Positions 10,665-23,158 of a stretch of DNA of 64,000 nt are shown here, in pieces; within the stretch, counting starts at the first letter, position 1, and every line of letters starts with the position of its first letter. Where the stretch lies: contig JPHH03000012.1 in the NCBI GenBank assembly GCA_000750105.3, positions 372,001-436,000 on the forward strand, given 5' to 3'. The position numbers and the translations under genes were made by a program. The notes under the pieces are model-generated. The model worked only from the letters and a program-made list of their open reading frames with translations. It had not been told where the DNA came from and ran no database searches. The DNA is from Tolypocladium sp. Sup5 PDA-1 (taxonomy: Eukaryota; Ascomycota; Sordariomycetes; Hypocreales; Ophiocordycipitaceae).

Positions 10665-11726
10665 CTATTCGCTGTCGTCGTCGTCATTGTCGTCTTCCTC
10701 CTCCCCGTCGTCAGACTTGGGTGGCTCCCAGGTTTCCTCCAGCTTCAGGCCCTTTCCCCTAGGCTCGTGAGGTCGGAATGACGATCCCAACAGAGAAGAA
10801 ACGGTGGAGCGGTAGTTGTCCAGCTGGGGGTCCTCGTCAAATTTCTCTGGCGCATCGTACAGGCCCATGCCGACGAGGATCTCGCCTTCCTCCTCCGGTT
10901 CGTCCAGCGCCTGGTAGGGCACAGAGGCCTCCGAGACAACTGGGTGCGAGTGCTGGGTTTGGGGGAATGACTCCGGGGTGGGCGGAGATGTGTTATTGAA
11001 TCCATGAGAGACGAAGGCATTCCAGTCCATGGTACCGGCACCAGATGTCTTCTGATTCGTGGCGCTATTCAGAGTCGGGAACGGTTCTGGCATCCCCAGG
11101 CCATCGTTGGAAGGAGGATAGAATGGGGTCGTCCTCTGCGACAGGTCCCAGGCGTCCGCCTGCATATATTGCGTGTTGTCGCTGCCAGGGAACAGCGGCA
11201 GCGGCGAGAAAGTTGAAGAGGGCGACGTGTCGTTCGAGTACGAAGCCATCATGGGAGAGAACTGAGGTTGTGCCGAGTAGTAATCCTGGGTATCCGCATA
11301 CATGTTCGGAGTTGGGAAAGGGTAGCTCGTCGGTTGTTGATATTGGAACTGCTGGTGTGGCACGTAGGAAGTCGGATGCCAGCTCAATGGGCGCGTAGAC
11401 TGCTTCCGCGGCTGGGCCAGATCGTTTCCTTGGGGGATCGAAAGATAATCCATCGCCTGGTGCTGCCGTCGTGGAGTTGAGCCGTCGCCCATCATCGTTT
11501 TCCTCCGGCTCAGATTGGTAGACGACCTGGGGCTGGTGTTGGCGCTGCTGGGCTTGACCACTCGCATGGCCGAGCCTGCCCGCTGCTGCCCATTCGAGCT
11601 CCTTGACAGTCTCCGTGCTGCCTGTGAAATGGCCATCTGCGTAGATAGATCGTGGAGAAAGGCGTCGTGGGTATAAGACACAGGCCGGGTGTCGGGTGTA
11701 TGCACCCCAAAGGCTGGGTGCATCAT
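10665..11726 (-). CDS. Uncharacterised fungal protein with acidic C-terminus
   Basis: A single open frame of 353 residues from ATG 11726 (a second ATG follows at 11723). I do not recognise a named domain. The N-terminal two thirds is low-complexity, rich in Ser, Pro, Gln and Tyr (for example around HQQFQYQQPTSYPFPTPNMY), typical of disordered regulatory proteins. The C-terminal 80 residues look conserved: EEEGEILVGMGLYDAPEKF, a Leu/Ser segment ending SSLLGSSFRPHEP, then LEETWEPP and a long Asp/Glu tail. The coding quality and closed ends suggest a real gene. Its 5' side faces a very long gene-free region, as often seen for regulated fungal genes. Nuclear or scaffold roles are guesses. Confidence 0.75.
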   Translation of the reverse strand: MMHPAFGVHTPDTRPVSYTHDAFLHDLSTQMAISQAARRLSRSSNGQQRAGSAMRVVKPSSANTSPRSSTNLSRRKTMMGDGSTPRRQHQAMDYLSIPQGNDLAQPRKQSTRPLSWHPTSYVPHQQFQYQQPTSYPFPTPNMYADTQDYYSAQPQFSPMMASYSNDTSPSSTFSPLPLFPGSDNTQYMQADAWDLSQRTTPFYPPSNDGLGMPEPFPTLNSATNQKTSGAGTMDWNAFVSHGFNNTSPPTPESFPQTQHSHPVVSEASVPYQALDEPEEEGEILVGMGLYDAPEKFDEDPQLDNYRSTVSSLLGSSFRPHEPRGKGLKLEETWEPPKSDDGEEEDDNDDDDSE

Positions 11727-12557
11727 GACAGGTAATTATGTGAGTCCAAATCCGGAGGATGTCGAGAGTAGAAGAGTTGTAGAAGAGTCAAGTGTTCAAA
11801 AACGGTGGCCTCGCTCGAATAAAAGGTGATATTGTAGTAGAGATGCGTTGGTTGAGTATGGTGAATATGAAGGACCCGAGAAGTGAAAGGACTCGGCCGA
11901 GGTTATGTATCGTGGAAGACAGGCCAAAGGGGGGGGTTTCAAGGGATCGAAGCGACACAAGGCTCCAGTGTGTTGGAAGGATGGTTTGAAAGGATAAATC
12001 AAGCCAGTTCAGTAGTCCGTACGGAGTACGTAGTCTGAGCGAGATCCAAATCACCACATGGATCTGGGTGTGGGCCGGCAAGACACAGGGTATTAAACGA
12101 CATGGTATGGTCCCTTTTGGCGCTGGCGCTGGACCAAACGTGCGGGTTGCATTACTGTAAGCCAAAGCTGTCGCCGCATCAAGGAGTACGTATCCATCGG
12201 CGCATGGAGTCGTCTGCAATCCATACCTATCGAGCAAGGATTGGCTTCTGTGCAAGTCTGCTTGGGCAACCTGGGGGGTGTGGGATTTTGGTGTGTCGTG
12301 TGGCAACCCGGGGACGGAAAGGGGGGCGTGCGGTGATGCGGTGCGTCATACAAACGTACAGACGGGCCAGACAAGGGTGTCTCATCGGACGGATTCCAGC
12401 CTGGAAAGGTAAAAGAAAAAAAGGGTTCCCATCTTCCAGGGGGGCGGCCGTGCCGAGAGACAATAGCGCGCCCGAAAAAAGGTAGTGTGTGTGGTGGCAT
12501 GGAGTGCAGGTGCCTGCACTGTCGAGCGGTCGCGTAGGCTGGTGGTTCTCCGTAGTG

Positions 12558-12583
12558 CGTGTACGAGTACGTACTCGTACACG
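12558..12583. repeat. 26-bp perfect palindrome
   Basis: The sequence around GTACGAGTAC/GTACTCGTAC reads identically on both strands over 26 bases with no spacer. It lies in the gene-poor region. Confidence 0.85.
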
Positions 12584-13020
12584 TTGCTCGTGGATGTCGG
12601 CGGTAACGGTGGAGCTCCTCGAACGCTTGCCGGGCTTGTCGAGGGCAATGTTTGGATGTTAGCCGACTGTCCTGGTCAGCCGGGTCTTTTCGTGCCAGGC
12701 AGGTGGGCTTGAAGTGTGCTGCCACTAGTAGTTACATACGAGTACCTTGTAGTAGTAGCTGCGGTCGAGGTTGTCAGGACTTGTGGCCGGTAAGTCCCTG
12801 GGCAGAACCGGTCATGGCACCGGCACCAATTTTGGATGTCGTTGCTGGCCAGGGGCAAACCACGAAAGGCGGGCAACAGCCAGCGGCAACGAGAACGAGA
12901 CAAGGAGCGCAGGGATGAGAAGCTCGGGTCCCAAACAGACCTGAACCATTGGAACCAGGCGACACGCCGCCTGGCTGGATGGATGGATCATGGATGCTGC
13001 GCAAGGTGGACAAATAGCCT

Positions 13021-13078
13021 GCCTGCCTTGCCTTGCTTGCGCTTGCCCTGCCTGCCTTGCCTTGCTTGCGCTTGCCCT
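13021..13078. repeat. 29-bp unit duplicated in tandem
   Basis: Two identical 29-bp copies (13021-13049 and 13050-13078), built from CCTTG/GCTTG subrepeats, are followed by the start of a third. This fits replication slippage. Confidence 0.85.
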
Positions 13079-16000
13079 GCCTTCCAACCTGGAGAGCAAA
13101 GGCACTGACCACATCAGGAGCCGCAACAAACCAACTGGCCAAACCCATCAGCCCACCCACCCTTGCCGATGGAAGTGCACCAGGACAGCCAGCCCCGTAT
13201 GGAAGGGATGAAGAAGGATCTAGCCCGCGCACCGGAGTCGCATTAATGACCACCCCAGGCGGACCAACCAGTCTCAGGCGCAGGATGCCGAGGACGGTGC
13301 CTCATGTGGAGGGAGGTGCGTAAATGGGGGCGTGTGTCCACCACAGGTCGGGAACTACGAGCTCCAGCTTGCTGGGGCTAGTGCTCGGGTGAGAGACCCT
13401 GGGAATGCTCCACTGCAGGGGTGGGAAGCGGCGGCGGCGGGGAGAAGGGTGGGCTTGATTTGAACCCGGCTGTGTGTCCTGTCGACGTAGCTTAGCAGCG
13501 TCGACAAATTGCCAGTGAAGGAGAGGGGTGATGCAAATCTCACTTATCAACAAGCACGACGGGATGCACATCACGGGCGTCGGAGAGGCTAACGGATATA
13601 CTGGACGTGAAGTCTCATCCGTAGTCCGTAGGTCCAGCAATCAGACGGCATGGACACGCCCGGGCGTGGCATAGAGCGCCGGCAAAATGGCCTTGGTGGG
13701 ACGGACGGGGAGCAAGCCGCCCGTGTTGTGGGAGACTGGTAGTACGAATGCCGGCCAACAAAGTCGCTCGCTCCTTGGCTGGCGGCTGGATTGTCTGATG
13801 AATGGGCGAGCCACATCTGTCCCCCACCTGTACGGACTACTCTACGGACTACTCCAGTCATCGTCATCTCGGGTTGCAAAAGCACGGCCAGTCTCGATTC
13901 CATTGTCTGGCGGCACCCTTCGATGCCGCAGGCAGTATTCCGTAATACTTTGCTTGATCGTTTGCGTGCTCCTCAGCCCTCCCACCAAGCTGGAGCCATC
14001 TTTGTTGGTCCCACCTCCTTGCACCCCAGCAAGGTTTAGGGATAGTCGAGCTGCTGCAGCATCTGTCGGTCATCAGGCCAGGGAAGTTACTTGCAAGGGC
14101 GGATTCTGTTGCAAATTGTTCTCCTGCGCTTCCCGCTCCATCGTCACGTTTGTCGGCGCATGGAGCCATCTGGGCTGGGAACAGATTGGCAAAGCGCTAC
14201 CAACCAGGCTGCAGGGTCTCCAGGGACCGGTCATGCCAAAGTGGGACTGGGTCCGGGACCAAGTCAAGGCAAGACAGGCAAAAGAAACAATATTGGTCTC
14301 CGTACGAAGTACCCCGTACCCGTAGTCCGTACATACTCCGTGCTCCGTAGTCGCCTGCCGGAGGAGCCAAGAGGAAGAGGAGGCGTAACGAGGACGAGTG
14401 GACCTCGACTCGGGCCTGCGACTGGGCACCACACGATGGGCAGGGCAGGGTTGCAGGGTTGTGTGCTGTGCTTTGCCGTGCTGTGGTGAAGTTTGCTGCA
14501 GCAGGTTGGGCCTCGTGTGCATCTTGCCATCCACGCATTGCGCACTGCACCTGCGCTTGCACCCTTGCGGTACGTACACATGCGGTCGTCGCCACAAAGC
14601 GGAGGCACGACCCAGACACACTTCACGATGCTCACACATTGGCGCGGGAAGGAGGCACTCAGCACTGCGAACGAGGCGGCCGATGGGGGCTTGGAGGCTT
14701 GGGTGGCTTTCTGTCGTGGAACGGCGGAGCCTTGGCCACGCGGGTATTGCAGACCTCATGTCCTGTAGCCAACACACCTCCCAGCTGGTAGCCGATACCG
14801 TAGCCGTTTATACTCCAGGATGGGCCCCATCTGACGCTCCCATTCCCATTCCCTTTCCTAGTCCAACGCAACCTTGGCCAACGCAGCGACGATGCACTGT
14901 CTGAATCACGTTTACGACGCAATCTCAGCACCAGCACAAGCAGCTGACCAAGGATCCGGGCGCAACAGCTAACACTCATTCATCACATCCCGGGGCTGCG
15001 AGCGCGTGCCAGCTCAGGCTTTCACGTTGGTGATTCCGGTTTTATTTGACAACGAACAGATCAACAGAACAGGTCCGGCATGTCTCCGTCCCCGTCGGTC
15101 TCCGACCAGTCCGGATCTGCATTATGTGTGAAGTTCACGGCTGTTATAGTCCGCGCGGACAACTCCGACGTGGACCGCCAGGTATAGGCACCGGCGCATC
15201 GGCAGGGAGGACCTGAGTCGCGCCATGCTTGGCTCGCAAGCACTGGCACGAAGTCTAAAGGACCGTAGCATCTGGATGAATGCCGACTGTCCGCATGCCG
15301 TATATCCTCGCTCTCCTCAACGGACGCTCCGGCCGTATGCCTGCAGCTTGTGCCTGCCGCTGCTCGTACTTCTTGGTTGCAGTTGATATGCATTACACGG
15401 AGCCGCGGTGCCACCAACGAAGACGCCTTCGACAAGCCACCTCGGTTTGCCGTGGAGGGAGGAGGCACAGCGGTCAGCGTCAGCACTGTCAACACCAACA
15501 AGGGCCTGACGATCCAACGGGCAACTTCCACCCGCATTTGAAAGTACGCCTGATCAACGCAACGCCATGAGGCATGCACCGGAGGTAAGGTATCTGTGGG
15601 TGCACATGTGATGAGTCCTGTTTCGAGCCGGTCCACGACGCCCGCAGCACGAGACGCCCGTTGCCGTGTCAGTGCCAAAGGTGGTATTTCAAGAGGGCCA
15701 AGACCCGTTCGAGGGGACTAGTTCTGTACGGACTATTTCAAGTGTGATTGATTGTGATGGATGATGCAGTCGACAAGAGCCGATATCCACAGCGTGGAAC
15801 TGGGCAGAGACGGCCGAAACCTGTGAGCTCTCAAGCTCGTCTGAGCTGGTGGATGGGTCGTGGCTGGGGCCTCTCCACCAACCAACCAGTTCCATTGGCT
15901 TATTACTGCATTTATTCACGACACACCACAGGCAGTTGCGGTCATGAGCAGAGGTCCTCCGTACGGATCCTCCGTGCTCGTAAAACCCCGACCTTGCAGC

Positions 16001-19000
16001 GCCAACGCCCTGGCTGACGATGTGATCAGCTCCGCTAGAGGTGGTGTCGGTACGGGCTAGCAAGGAGCTGGAGGGTGCCGCCGGAAAGCCTCCCTTCTTC
16101 CATGCCATGCCTGCCTGGAGGCTGGGCCTTCTGATCGCCTGCTGGATGGACCGCGCACCTGTGGGCACCTCAGGTCGCTAACTCGCCCCAGTCCTCCAGA
16201 ACTACCAGCTCCAGCGCCAACGCCAACTGTAAAACAGCGGGCGGGTGGTCGCCGTAGCGCACCGCGGGCATGGGCATGGCATGGCGCATGGCGCATGGAG
16301 CCTTCCATGGAGGCGAGCTGGAGCCCGGGCCCGGCTGCGGTGAGCAGGTTTTGCCGCTGGCGGAGGCTCCTGTCTGTCGTTGGCTGGCGCTTGGCGGGGG
16401 ACTCCCATGGTGGAATCCCATCACCACATCTCAGGCCACTCATCAATCCCCATCCCCAGCCCCAGCGCTCTCACCAATCCTCCACCAACCCAACCACCAG
16501 CAGGGGAGTCCACTGCCACCATTCATTCATTCATTGCGGCCACAGCCATCACCCTGTCGTCCCTCCATCCCTCTAATCCACACACACTCAGCCCCTCGCG
16601 CCACCAGCGGCTTGTCTTCCTGGTCGGTTCGACGGTGACGACGACGGCGGCGGACGGACTGGCGGGCGGCTGCAACTGCAGCTCGCGACCAGCGGAACTC
16701 TCATCTCCTCCGCGATCCAATTTCGTCCTGGAGCACCACCACCAACCAGCATTCCGCCACCGGGATTTCAAGCCTCCCAAGGGCGCGAGACTCGCGAGAG
16801 ACTTGCCTAGCCCGCCGCTCTCCACAAAACAGCGCCCAGAGAGAGCCATGCAACTCAACTTCCCCAACACCCGTGTCCTCGTACGCCGTGCGCGACTCGT
16901 CATCGTCAGACACCATCCACCTTGCCGCGTCCTTCGTTAGCTGTCGCGCAGGCATGACATTTCTGGTGGCATGCCGTGCGTGTCCTGCCAGCTTCCGGCC
17001 CCCACACCTCGCAGAGCAGCTCGAGGGCCCAGGGTGCCAGGCCTGTCGACGTTGACGTCGCTCTGCTAGTGCCCGACCTGCCTGTCCGAGCGAGTCGAAG
17101 CCTCAGCTTGTCTGCCTGATGCCGGTGACGCCCCTGGGCTATGCGGCTCGCTTACAGTGGCCCTTTTCAACTCTTCGCAGCGATCCGGCAGCCCGAGCTT
17201 ACCAACAAGCCTGGGAAGTTCCATGCACTGGGCCATCCAAGGCACGTTGACTTTTGACTCAGTTCTCCTTGTGCAGCACCAGCATCAGAGCCGTCCATCG
17301 TGGGCCCCACCTTCGCTCTTTCGCTGCACTCGCCGACTCTGCTCATGAAGCGGTCTAGAGGTATCACGGACGACGGCTTGCGCTCGGGCTCGATCTTGCA
17401 CTCGCCCAACCACTCCCACCGCGTTGCGAATGACCAAGTTGGCCGTGCCACACGCTCTCGCGCCGCACACACAGTTTCGTTATGCGAACCCGACAAGTCT
17501 TGGTGCTCACTAGTAAGTATCGGGCTGCAGCTCGTGCCATGTGATCGTCAGAAACAACGTCCACATCCCTGGCACTCATGCTTTCTTCGCAACAATTTCA
17601 CGGTGCCTTGGGCCGCCCCGTCCGGTGGGTGGCGGCTGAGGAGCAACTGAAACCCGCCGAATCCGTTGCAGCTTGTTCGCCTGCCACGGACGCACAAAGT
17701 ACCCGCAGCCGTGACAGCACTGGCTGGTGGGCATCTCGACTGTCAGCCTGCGGATCACCCTGATCTACTGCCGTGAATGGGCGGGTCCGCGTGCCTTGTC
17801 AAGTCGGTGGGTCGCAGCGAGCGGCGCGGAACGGTAGGACCGACGGCAGAGCCCTTACGGCCTTTCCTCGTTCCCTACCTCCCTTTTATGTCCGTTATTG
17901 ACGATCAGCCGGGGACGCTGCAGTAAACACCGTACGAAGCCACTTCAGAACCACTGAAGCACGCATGTCTTCGTATGGCTTTCCTCGTATGCCTTCCGTC
18001 AGCAATTTGAAGCTCCCTGCGCCATGTCACCGACACCATCTCCAGCCCTGGCTCCCCAGTCGCCGGTCCCATTTAGGCGGGACTCGAACAATTTCCAGGA
18101 ACAGACTCCGTGGCCGGCCTTTGATACACGGACCAAGTGTCAGCTTGTCTACTCGTACTCGTACGGACGATGCAATCAAGGTCACAGCACCGCCCGACTT
18201 GTCTGTCACGGATACGACAAGCATCGCTCTGGCTTTGTTTCAAGGCAATCCTGGAGGCCCCCAAAAAGTCTCACGCCAAATGCCTTGCTCGCGGCCGCCC
18301 TCGGATACAAGTTACTCCCACGTCTCTGAGTGCTTGCAGGGCTTGCAGGAAGCGCGCCACGCTTGTTGCCTCAATTGCTCCTCAATGATATATGGATTTG
18401 ATGTGATCAACCGAAACGAGACAACTAACCCGGAAGCAGTGTTGGACAAACTTGGCACTCGTTCGGACAAAGCCCAATCACGCGGACTGCGAACGGCATC
18501 GTGGCGAGGCGCCGGAGACGACGGGGCCAGAAACGGCTCGAAACACGTTGGCCGCTGACCAGTACTCTGTACTGCGCGATTCGCCAAACCTCTCATCGCT
18601 GCCAGTGGCACATGCCTTGCATGGGGCGGAACGCGGTGCTACGTAGTGCATGCCGCTGCAACGATAGACTGATAGTGATGAGGATCCCGTGCAGAAAGTT
18701 GTAATAAGGGAAGAAGATGGGTGTCCGGACGGGCATTTCAGTACGAGAGATCTCTAGACAGCCACACCAGGCTGCCCCGGTCGGTTGAGGACTTGAGGGT
18801 GAGTTTGCATGATGAATGTCCAATGTCCGATGACCCCGGCTGGCACTGTGCCATTCGCCGCTCGGTGAGCAATACCGCAATACTCTGATGCTGGCGGTGC
18901 TGCGTTGGCGCCTTGTCATCGAGGACGATCCAACAGGCAGGCCACGCTACTGCCTCGAGGCCGGGGTTCAGTTCCTGATGAGTTGATGGATGGGGTTGAG

Positions 19001-19082
19001 TGGTTAGATGACTGTGAAACACGGGTAAGGATTGGCTGGTATGAAAACCTGAAAAGCCCCGAGTTGTCAAGCGCGAGTGCGT

Positions 19083-19118
<36 letters not shown>
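19083..19118. repeat. GA microsatellite
   Basis: An almost pure run of GA dinucleotides, interrupted once near 19110. Confidence 0.9.
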
Positions 19119-21772
19119 AAAGGGAAAGCTGAAAGTTGAGCAATGGCCCCCTTGGACGCAAGAAGCTTGGATCGGCCGGCGCAACCTCAAAGTCAGGTCA
19201 AACCATGTCGCAGAGGCCAGATGCATCCACGATCCGATTCACGACTCGACATGGCAGAGTCCCACATACTAGCCTGGTCGTGTTGGACGAGGCGCTCCCC
19301 TGCTGAGCCCTGACGCCGCGACTTGATTATCTGCATCCCGGCAAAGTCGAGGGATTGGCTCGGAGATGATCTGGACCTGCGGTCACTGCGGGTGCAACCA
19401 AGTGGCCGTCGAACCCCCACACCGCACCCCCTCGAATCGCCCATAACCACTGCCATGGGTCCCGCCGACACCAGAGTTGCGCCTCTGCGGTCTCTCGGAT
19501 GCAAGGATAGCACTGCGCCATGATTTGGAAGACAGGGATATCACCTCGCCCGCGACTCCAACGTGTGGAGAGCCCATGCCACTATTGTTGGACCTTGATA
19601 GAGGGGCACGTTTCTCTGGGCGAGGCAATCCAGTCCGTACGGAGTATCCGTACGGAGTACCAAGGAACGAGCTGTCACGGCGGGGGCGGACGGCCGGTGG
19701 CGCTCGTGATTGAGTCCTTGCCACAGGCCATGGTCCCTCCTTCGTGCAGCCAAAACGCATCGCCATACGGACGATACTCGGACGCAACCCGCCTTGGCCG
19801 CCCCAAGCCTGCGATGCGCCATCACATCACCGCAACTGGTGTGCTGTGCATGTTCGCTGCCACACCTCCGCTACTGCTGGTCCGCCACCGTGCACCCCTG
19901 CGAGGAGACGGCCTTCTCGCTGCCGCGGAATGGAGCCGTTGGGGCTCATTGGCTGGCCAATACCCAACGTTCTCTCTACTGCACACATGGGGGCTCCGTC
20001 CAGAAAGTCGTCGAAGGACCAAGCATCGATATCGGTCCGTCAAACAGAGGCAACACGGCGGCCAACTCGGCGTCTCATGCTGATCCTTTGCTGGTATATA
20101 CATACGTGTCTATGCTCTCCGGGTTGCGCGTAACAGCGGTGCGCCTGCCGTGAAGACAGTGCCAGGGTCGATGAAAGTTGATGTTCCCTTGTCGCGCAAT
20201 CGTCCAAGGCACCACCACCCACCCGGCTTGCTGCTTAGGTATGGACCTTTTTGAAGACTTTAGGCCCTCCACCTAACTGCGCCTACGTATGTACGTTATT
20301 GTTGCCACTTGACACTTGTCGCAGCGGCCTCGGGATCCAAGAAGAAACTCCAGGTGCCACTCGCCGCGAGGTGGGGTTACTTGTCGATGAGACATTTAGC
20401 AGCCCTCTGGAGCATGATCTGGACGAGGTCCAAGTCTCTGTCCTTTCATCAAGGTACGTCTGTACAGCAGCAACGGATCGGAATGTCCAGGAAGGGGCAA
20501 GGTTCAGCCACAAATAGACATCTGGCGACTTCCCCAGACACACCTTTCCACCCCTGGGTGTCAACTCTCTTGACTGACTGCAGCGCATCTCGCGCTGGTG
20601 CTGGGCGACTGAGACATGGCTGTCAATAAGACGACGCCCCCTCCAGTACTGCACTGGCGTCCCAGACGGGCTGCTTTGACGGCCGCCATCCATTCAACAT
20701 CCGGGCTTCCGCCATGGCGGCCGAGCTCCATCTTCCAGACATGTGGATGGGCATGAGGCTGGAACCACAAACCGACGCCGTTTGTCGGACATGTCAACCC
20801 CGGCAAACCCAGGACGGACGGTCGGAACAAGCAATCTGGTTCTGCCTGGCCCTGCCCGAATCAGAGCCGCCTTGTGTCCCAGGCAACCTTGCTCCAAAAA
20901 TACCGAGTGCGCCCTCAACAGTATCGCGAAAGCCTCCTCGTTCACCAAGGCACTTGTTGTGCGGGCGTATCGGTTTCCCACGGACCACCTCGAGGCTCTC
21001 GCAAGTAGTCGGCAGTTTGCTGGCTCCTTTAAATGTTTGCGTACATGCGCGCATCCCGAGTATCACATGAATCTTGAAGGCCCACACTTGGACGATGTCA
21101 AACAGCGCGTCCTTACACATCCTGGAAAAATGACGAAGCACCCAAGCCTGGCTACAGGCAGCCTGACCTGCACATGTGGGGGGTGTCCTGGGAGCCTTGT
21201 CCGCCTTGCACCACCACCGCGGCTGCATGGTGGCCCGACCTCGCAGTTCTCCCTCCCATCCACACCTGTTACAACGCAGCTACCAAGGACGGCGGCCTGA
21301 GCATCATGGATGAGTGGCTCTGGGGGCCGGTGTCCGCCGCTCGCCTCCGGCTGCTTTGCTGTCGACAACCGCCGCCCCCAGGACTTGCTAATTAATCCTC
21401 CCGCGACATTCCACCGCCTCTTGCCCTCGCGCCACCTCTCATGGCACCTAAACCCCTGCCTGACACAGGCGGCATCACGCACTGTCAACTGGCCACCCCA
21501 GCGAAGCGTCAACAGCCGACACGATGACCTGTCTTATCCATGGTCACTCACAGACGGGGATACGACGTACGCACAGGTTTCTCTCAGCAAAAAGCAGACG
21601 TCGGTTACACTTGATAGCCGTCCTTGCCCCTTTTTGTCTCGCCCCCCACCCCCACAGGCTCAGAGGCTATTATCACATTGCTGAACACTCAAAGGAGGGA
21701 CGGGCACTGCTACTCTCACAAGGCTCGCAGCTGACGGGCAAGACAAGGAGATGCAGGAATCGGCGCACCGGA

Positions 21773-23158
21773 TCACAGGGCACCATGAGCCGTCGACACG
21801 TCGGCACCAAGCCCGTCGAATCCCTCGCGTTGCACCTTTAGAGTGGCCAGGTTGACCGCAAACCTCACACTCTGGCTGATGTCCCACGCCTTTGTCGGGC
21901 AGACCAGGCCGTACAGCATTCCGGCGATGAAGGTGTCGCCTGCGCCCACTGCACTGTCATTTGGCGAGGAACACGTTAGCTGGAGGACGGACGGACCTGC
22001 AAGGCGGCCACAGCCCGTGCCGGGACATTGGCGAACAAGGCGGTGCTGGAATGCGCAGCTCGATGGCAGGCAACGACTTACTCTATGACGGAAATTCCTC
22101 CTGGCTGATGCTCCACGGGGCAGCGAAGACAGCTTGCTGAGGACCGAGACAACGCGGCCGCGCCGTCTGCACCCCAAGTGCACAACCCCAGGGATCTGTG
22201 CAGTCATCTCAGTCAGCGAATAAGCAAGGAGCTGGAGGGGCGGGCCACCCGTCGTACCCTCGGCCTCGTTGTTCGTTTTTGAGACACGCTTCGGCAGACT
22301 GGTGGCCGCGACTCTATCCACGTTTAGCGGGGAACGACGCTCAGTCATCCTGGGGATACGTCTGCGGATACGGTCGTGGGGGAGGATGATGTGCTCCGTA
22401 CTCCGTACGTATTACATACCTCAGCCCAGGTGCGGGAGTAGAAGACTACGTCCGCCTCAGCCGCCAGCTCGGGCAGCCCTTGTCTCCTGGGCTTCTCTAC
22501 TTCGACACTGATTTGGGCTGCGGGCAGTGTGTTGCGCAGCATGCGAATGCAGCCCAAGGTAGTATCCGGGATGCGGCCCTGCAGAGGACGGGCAGGACAG
22601 GTTGTCAGATGCGATACAGACGAGCTGGCGTCGCGGCTTGCTGCGGCTGGCTGCTTACCTCGAAGTGCCACCAGGTGTCCTGGTCTGCGCTGAAGCTGCG
22701 GACAATGTCCTCGAATTCCCGGGTGGTCATTTCCGGTAGGTTGTTGTAGTTGACGAGCGTGCGGCTGCCGCTCTCCTCGCTCCGGATGATGTAGCTGCTA
22801 GCCGCCTCTGTGTGTCCCTGGCGATATATGCAGTGCCGGAAGTCGACCCTGGTATCGCTCCCAAAGGACGCAATCACGCGCCGCGTAGCCGGGGAGGACT
22901 GCTCGGGGAGGCATGATACCAAGTAGGGGCGGATGTCATCGTGTCCGCCGAGGAGCTGCTGGAGGACCTCGAGCGAGTTTGGGCAGTTTCCGCCGCGGCG
23001 GATCTTGAGACTGGTCGCTCGCAGCTTGGAGTCTTCTTCGGGGTAGTGTGGGACACTTTAGGGTAGGTTAGAGGATGTTGCGTAGACGGGATGGATGGCG
23101 AGTCTTTCCTGAGGATGGTGTCCAAGTAGCAGGCTCCCACGAGGATGAGGTGTTTCAT
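21773..23158 (-). CDS. PfkB-family sugar kinase, ketohexokinase-like
   Basis: An ATP-dependent carbohydrate kinase of the ribokinase/PfkB family, closest in layout to ketohexokinase. Six exons (minus): 23158-23109, 23055-22659, 22578-22420, 22313-22258, 22195-22082 and 21953-21773; 957 coding bases, 318 residues. Visible family parts are the opening MKHLILVGACYLDTIL, the Gly-Gly substrate motif in IRRGGNCPNSLEVLQQL, the lid-like segments HTEAASSYIIRSE and WWHFEGRIPDTT, the ATP-site LCTWGADGA and the catalytic GAGD in DAVGAGDTFIAG (Asp about residue 265). Four introns are canonical GT-AG. The first (23056-23108) has a CTAAC branch and AAAG acceptor, but its donor reads AG|GAAAGA, GA in place of GT. 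Removing it is required for frame. The gene is divergent from an NAD kinase. Confidence 0.85.
23056..23108 (-). other. Intron with apparent non-canonical GA donor
   Basis: On the coding strand exon 1 ends ..ATCCTCAG and the intron begins GAAAGACTC, where the consensus would be GTAAGA. The 53-bp length is not a multiple of three, so splicing is needed to reach the conserved PHYPEEDSKLRA segment. No usable GT donor is nearby. Confidence 0.6.

Larger units (their letters stand above)
11727..21772. other. Long gene-poor region (about 10 kb)
   Basis: Between the 5' side of the 10665-11726 gene and the 3' end of the PfkB gene I find no open frame that resembles a protein or has consistent splice structure. 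The sequence is not AT-rich and does not look like a RIP-mutated transposon. It holds a 26-bp palindrome (12558-12583), a 29-bp tandem duplication (13021-13078), a GA microsatellite (19083-19118), three exact 9-mers (12020-12028, 19638-19646, 19651-19659) and several near-copies. It could be a promoter region, a non-coding transcript or an unrecognised spliced gene. Confidence 0.5.

Noticed and set aside
13021..13078. Possible CRISPR-like repeat array
   Set aside because: Two abutting 29-bp copies without spacers are a simple tandem duplication in a eukaryotic genome.
15061..15678. 205-codon minus frame in the gene-poor region
   Set aside because: No family resemblance, no conserved-looking motif, and Cys/Arg/Ser-rich composition typical of random frames in GC-rich DNA.
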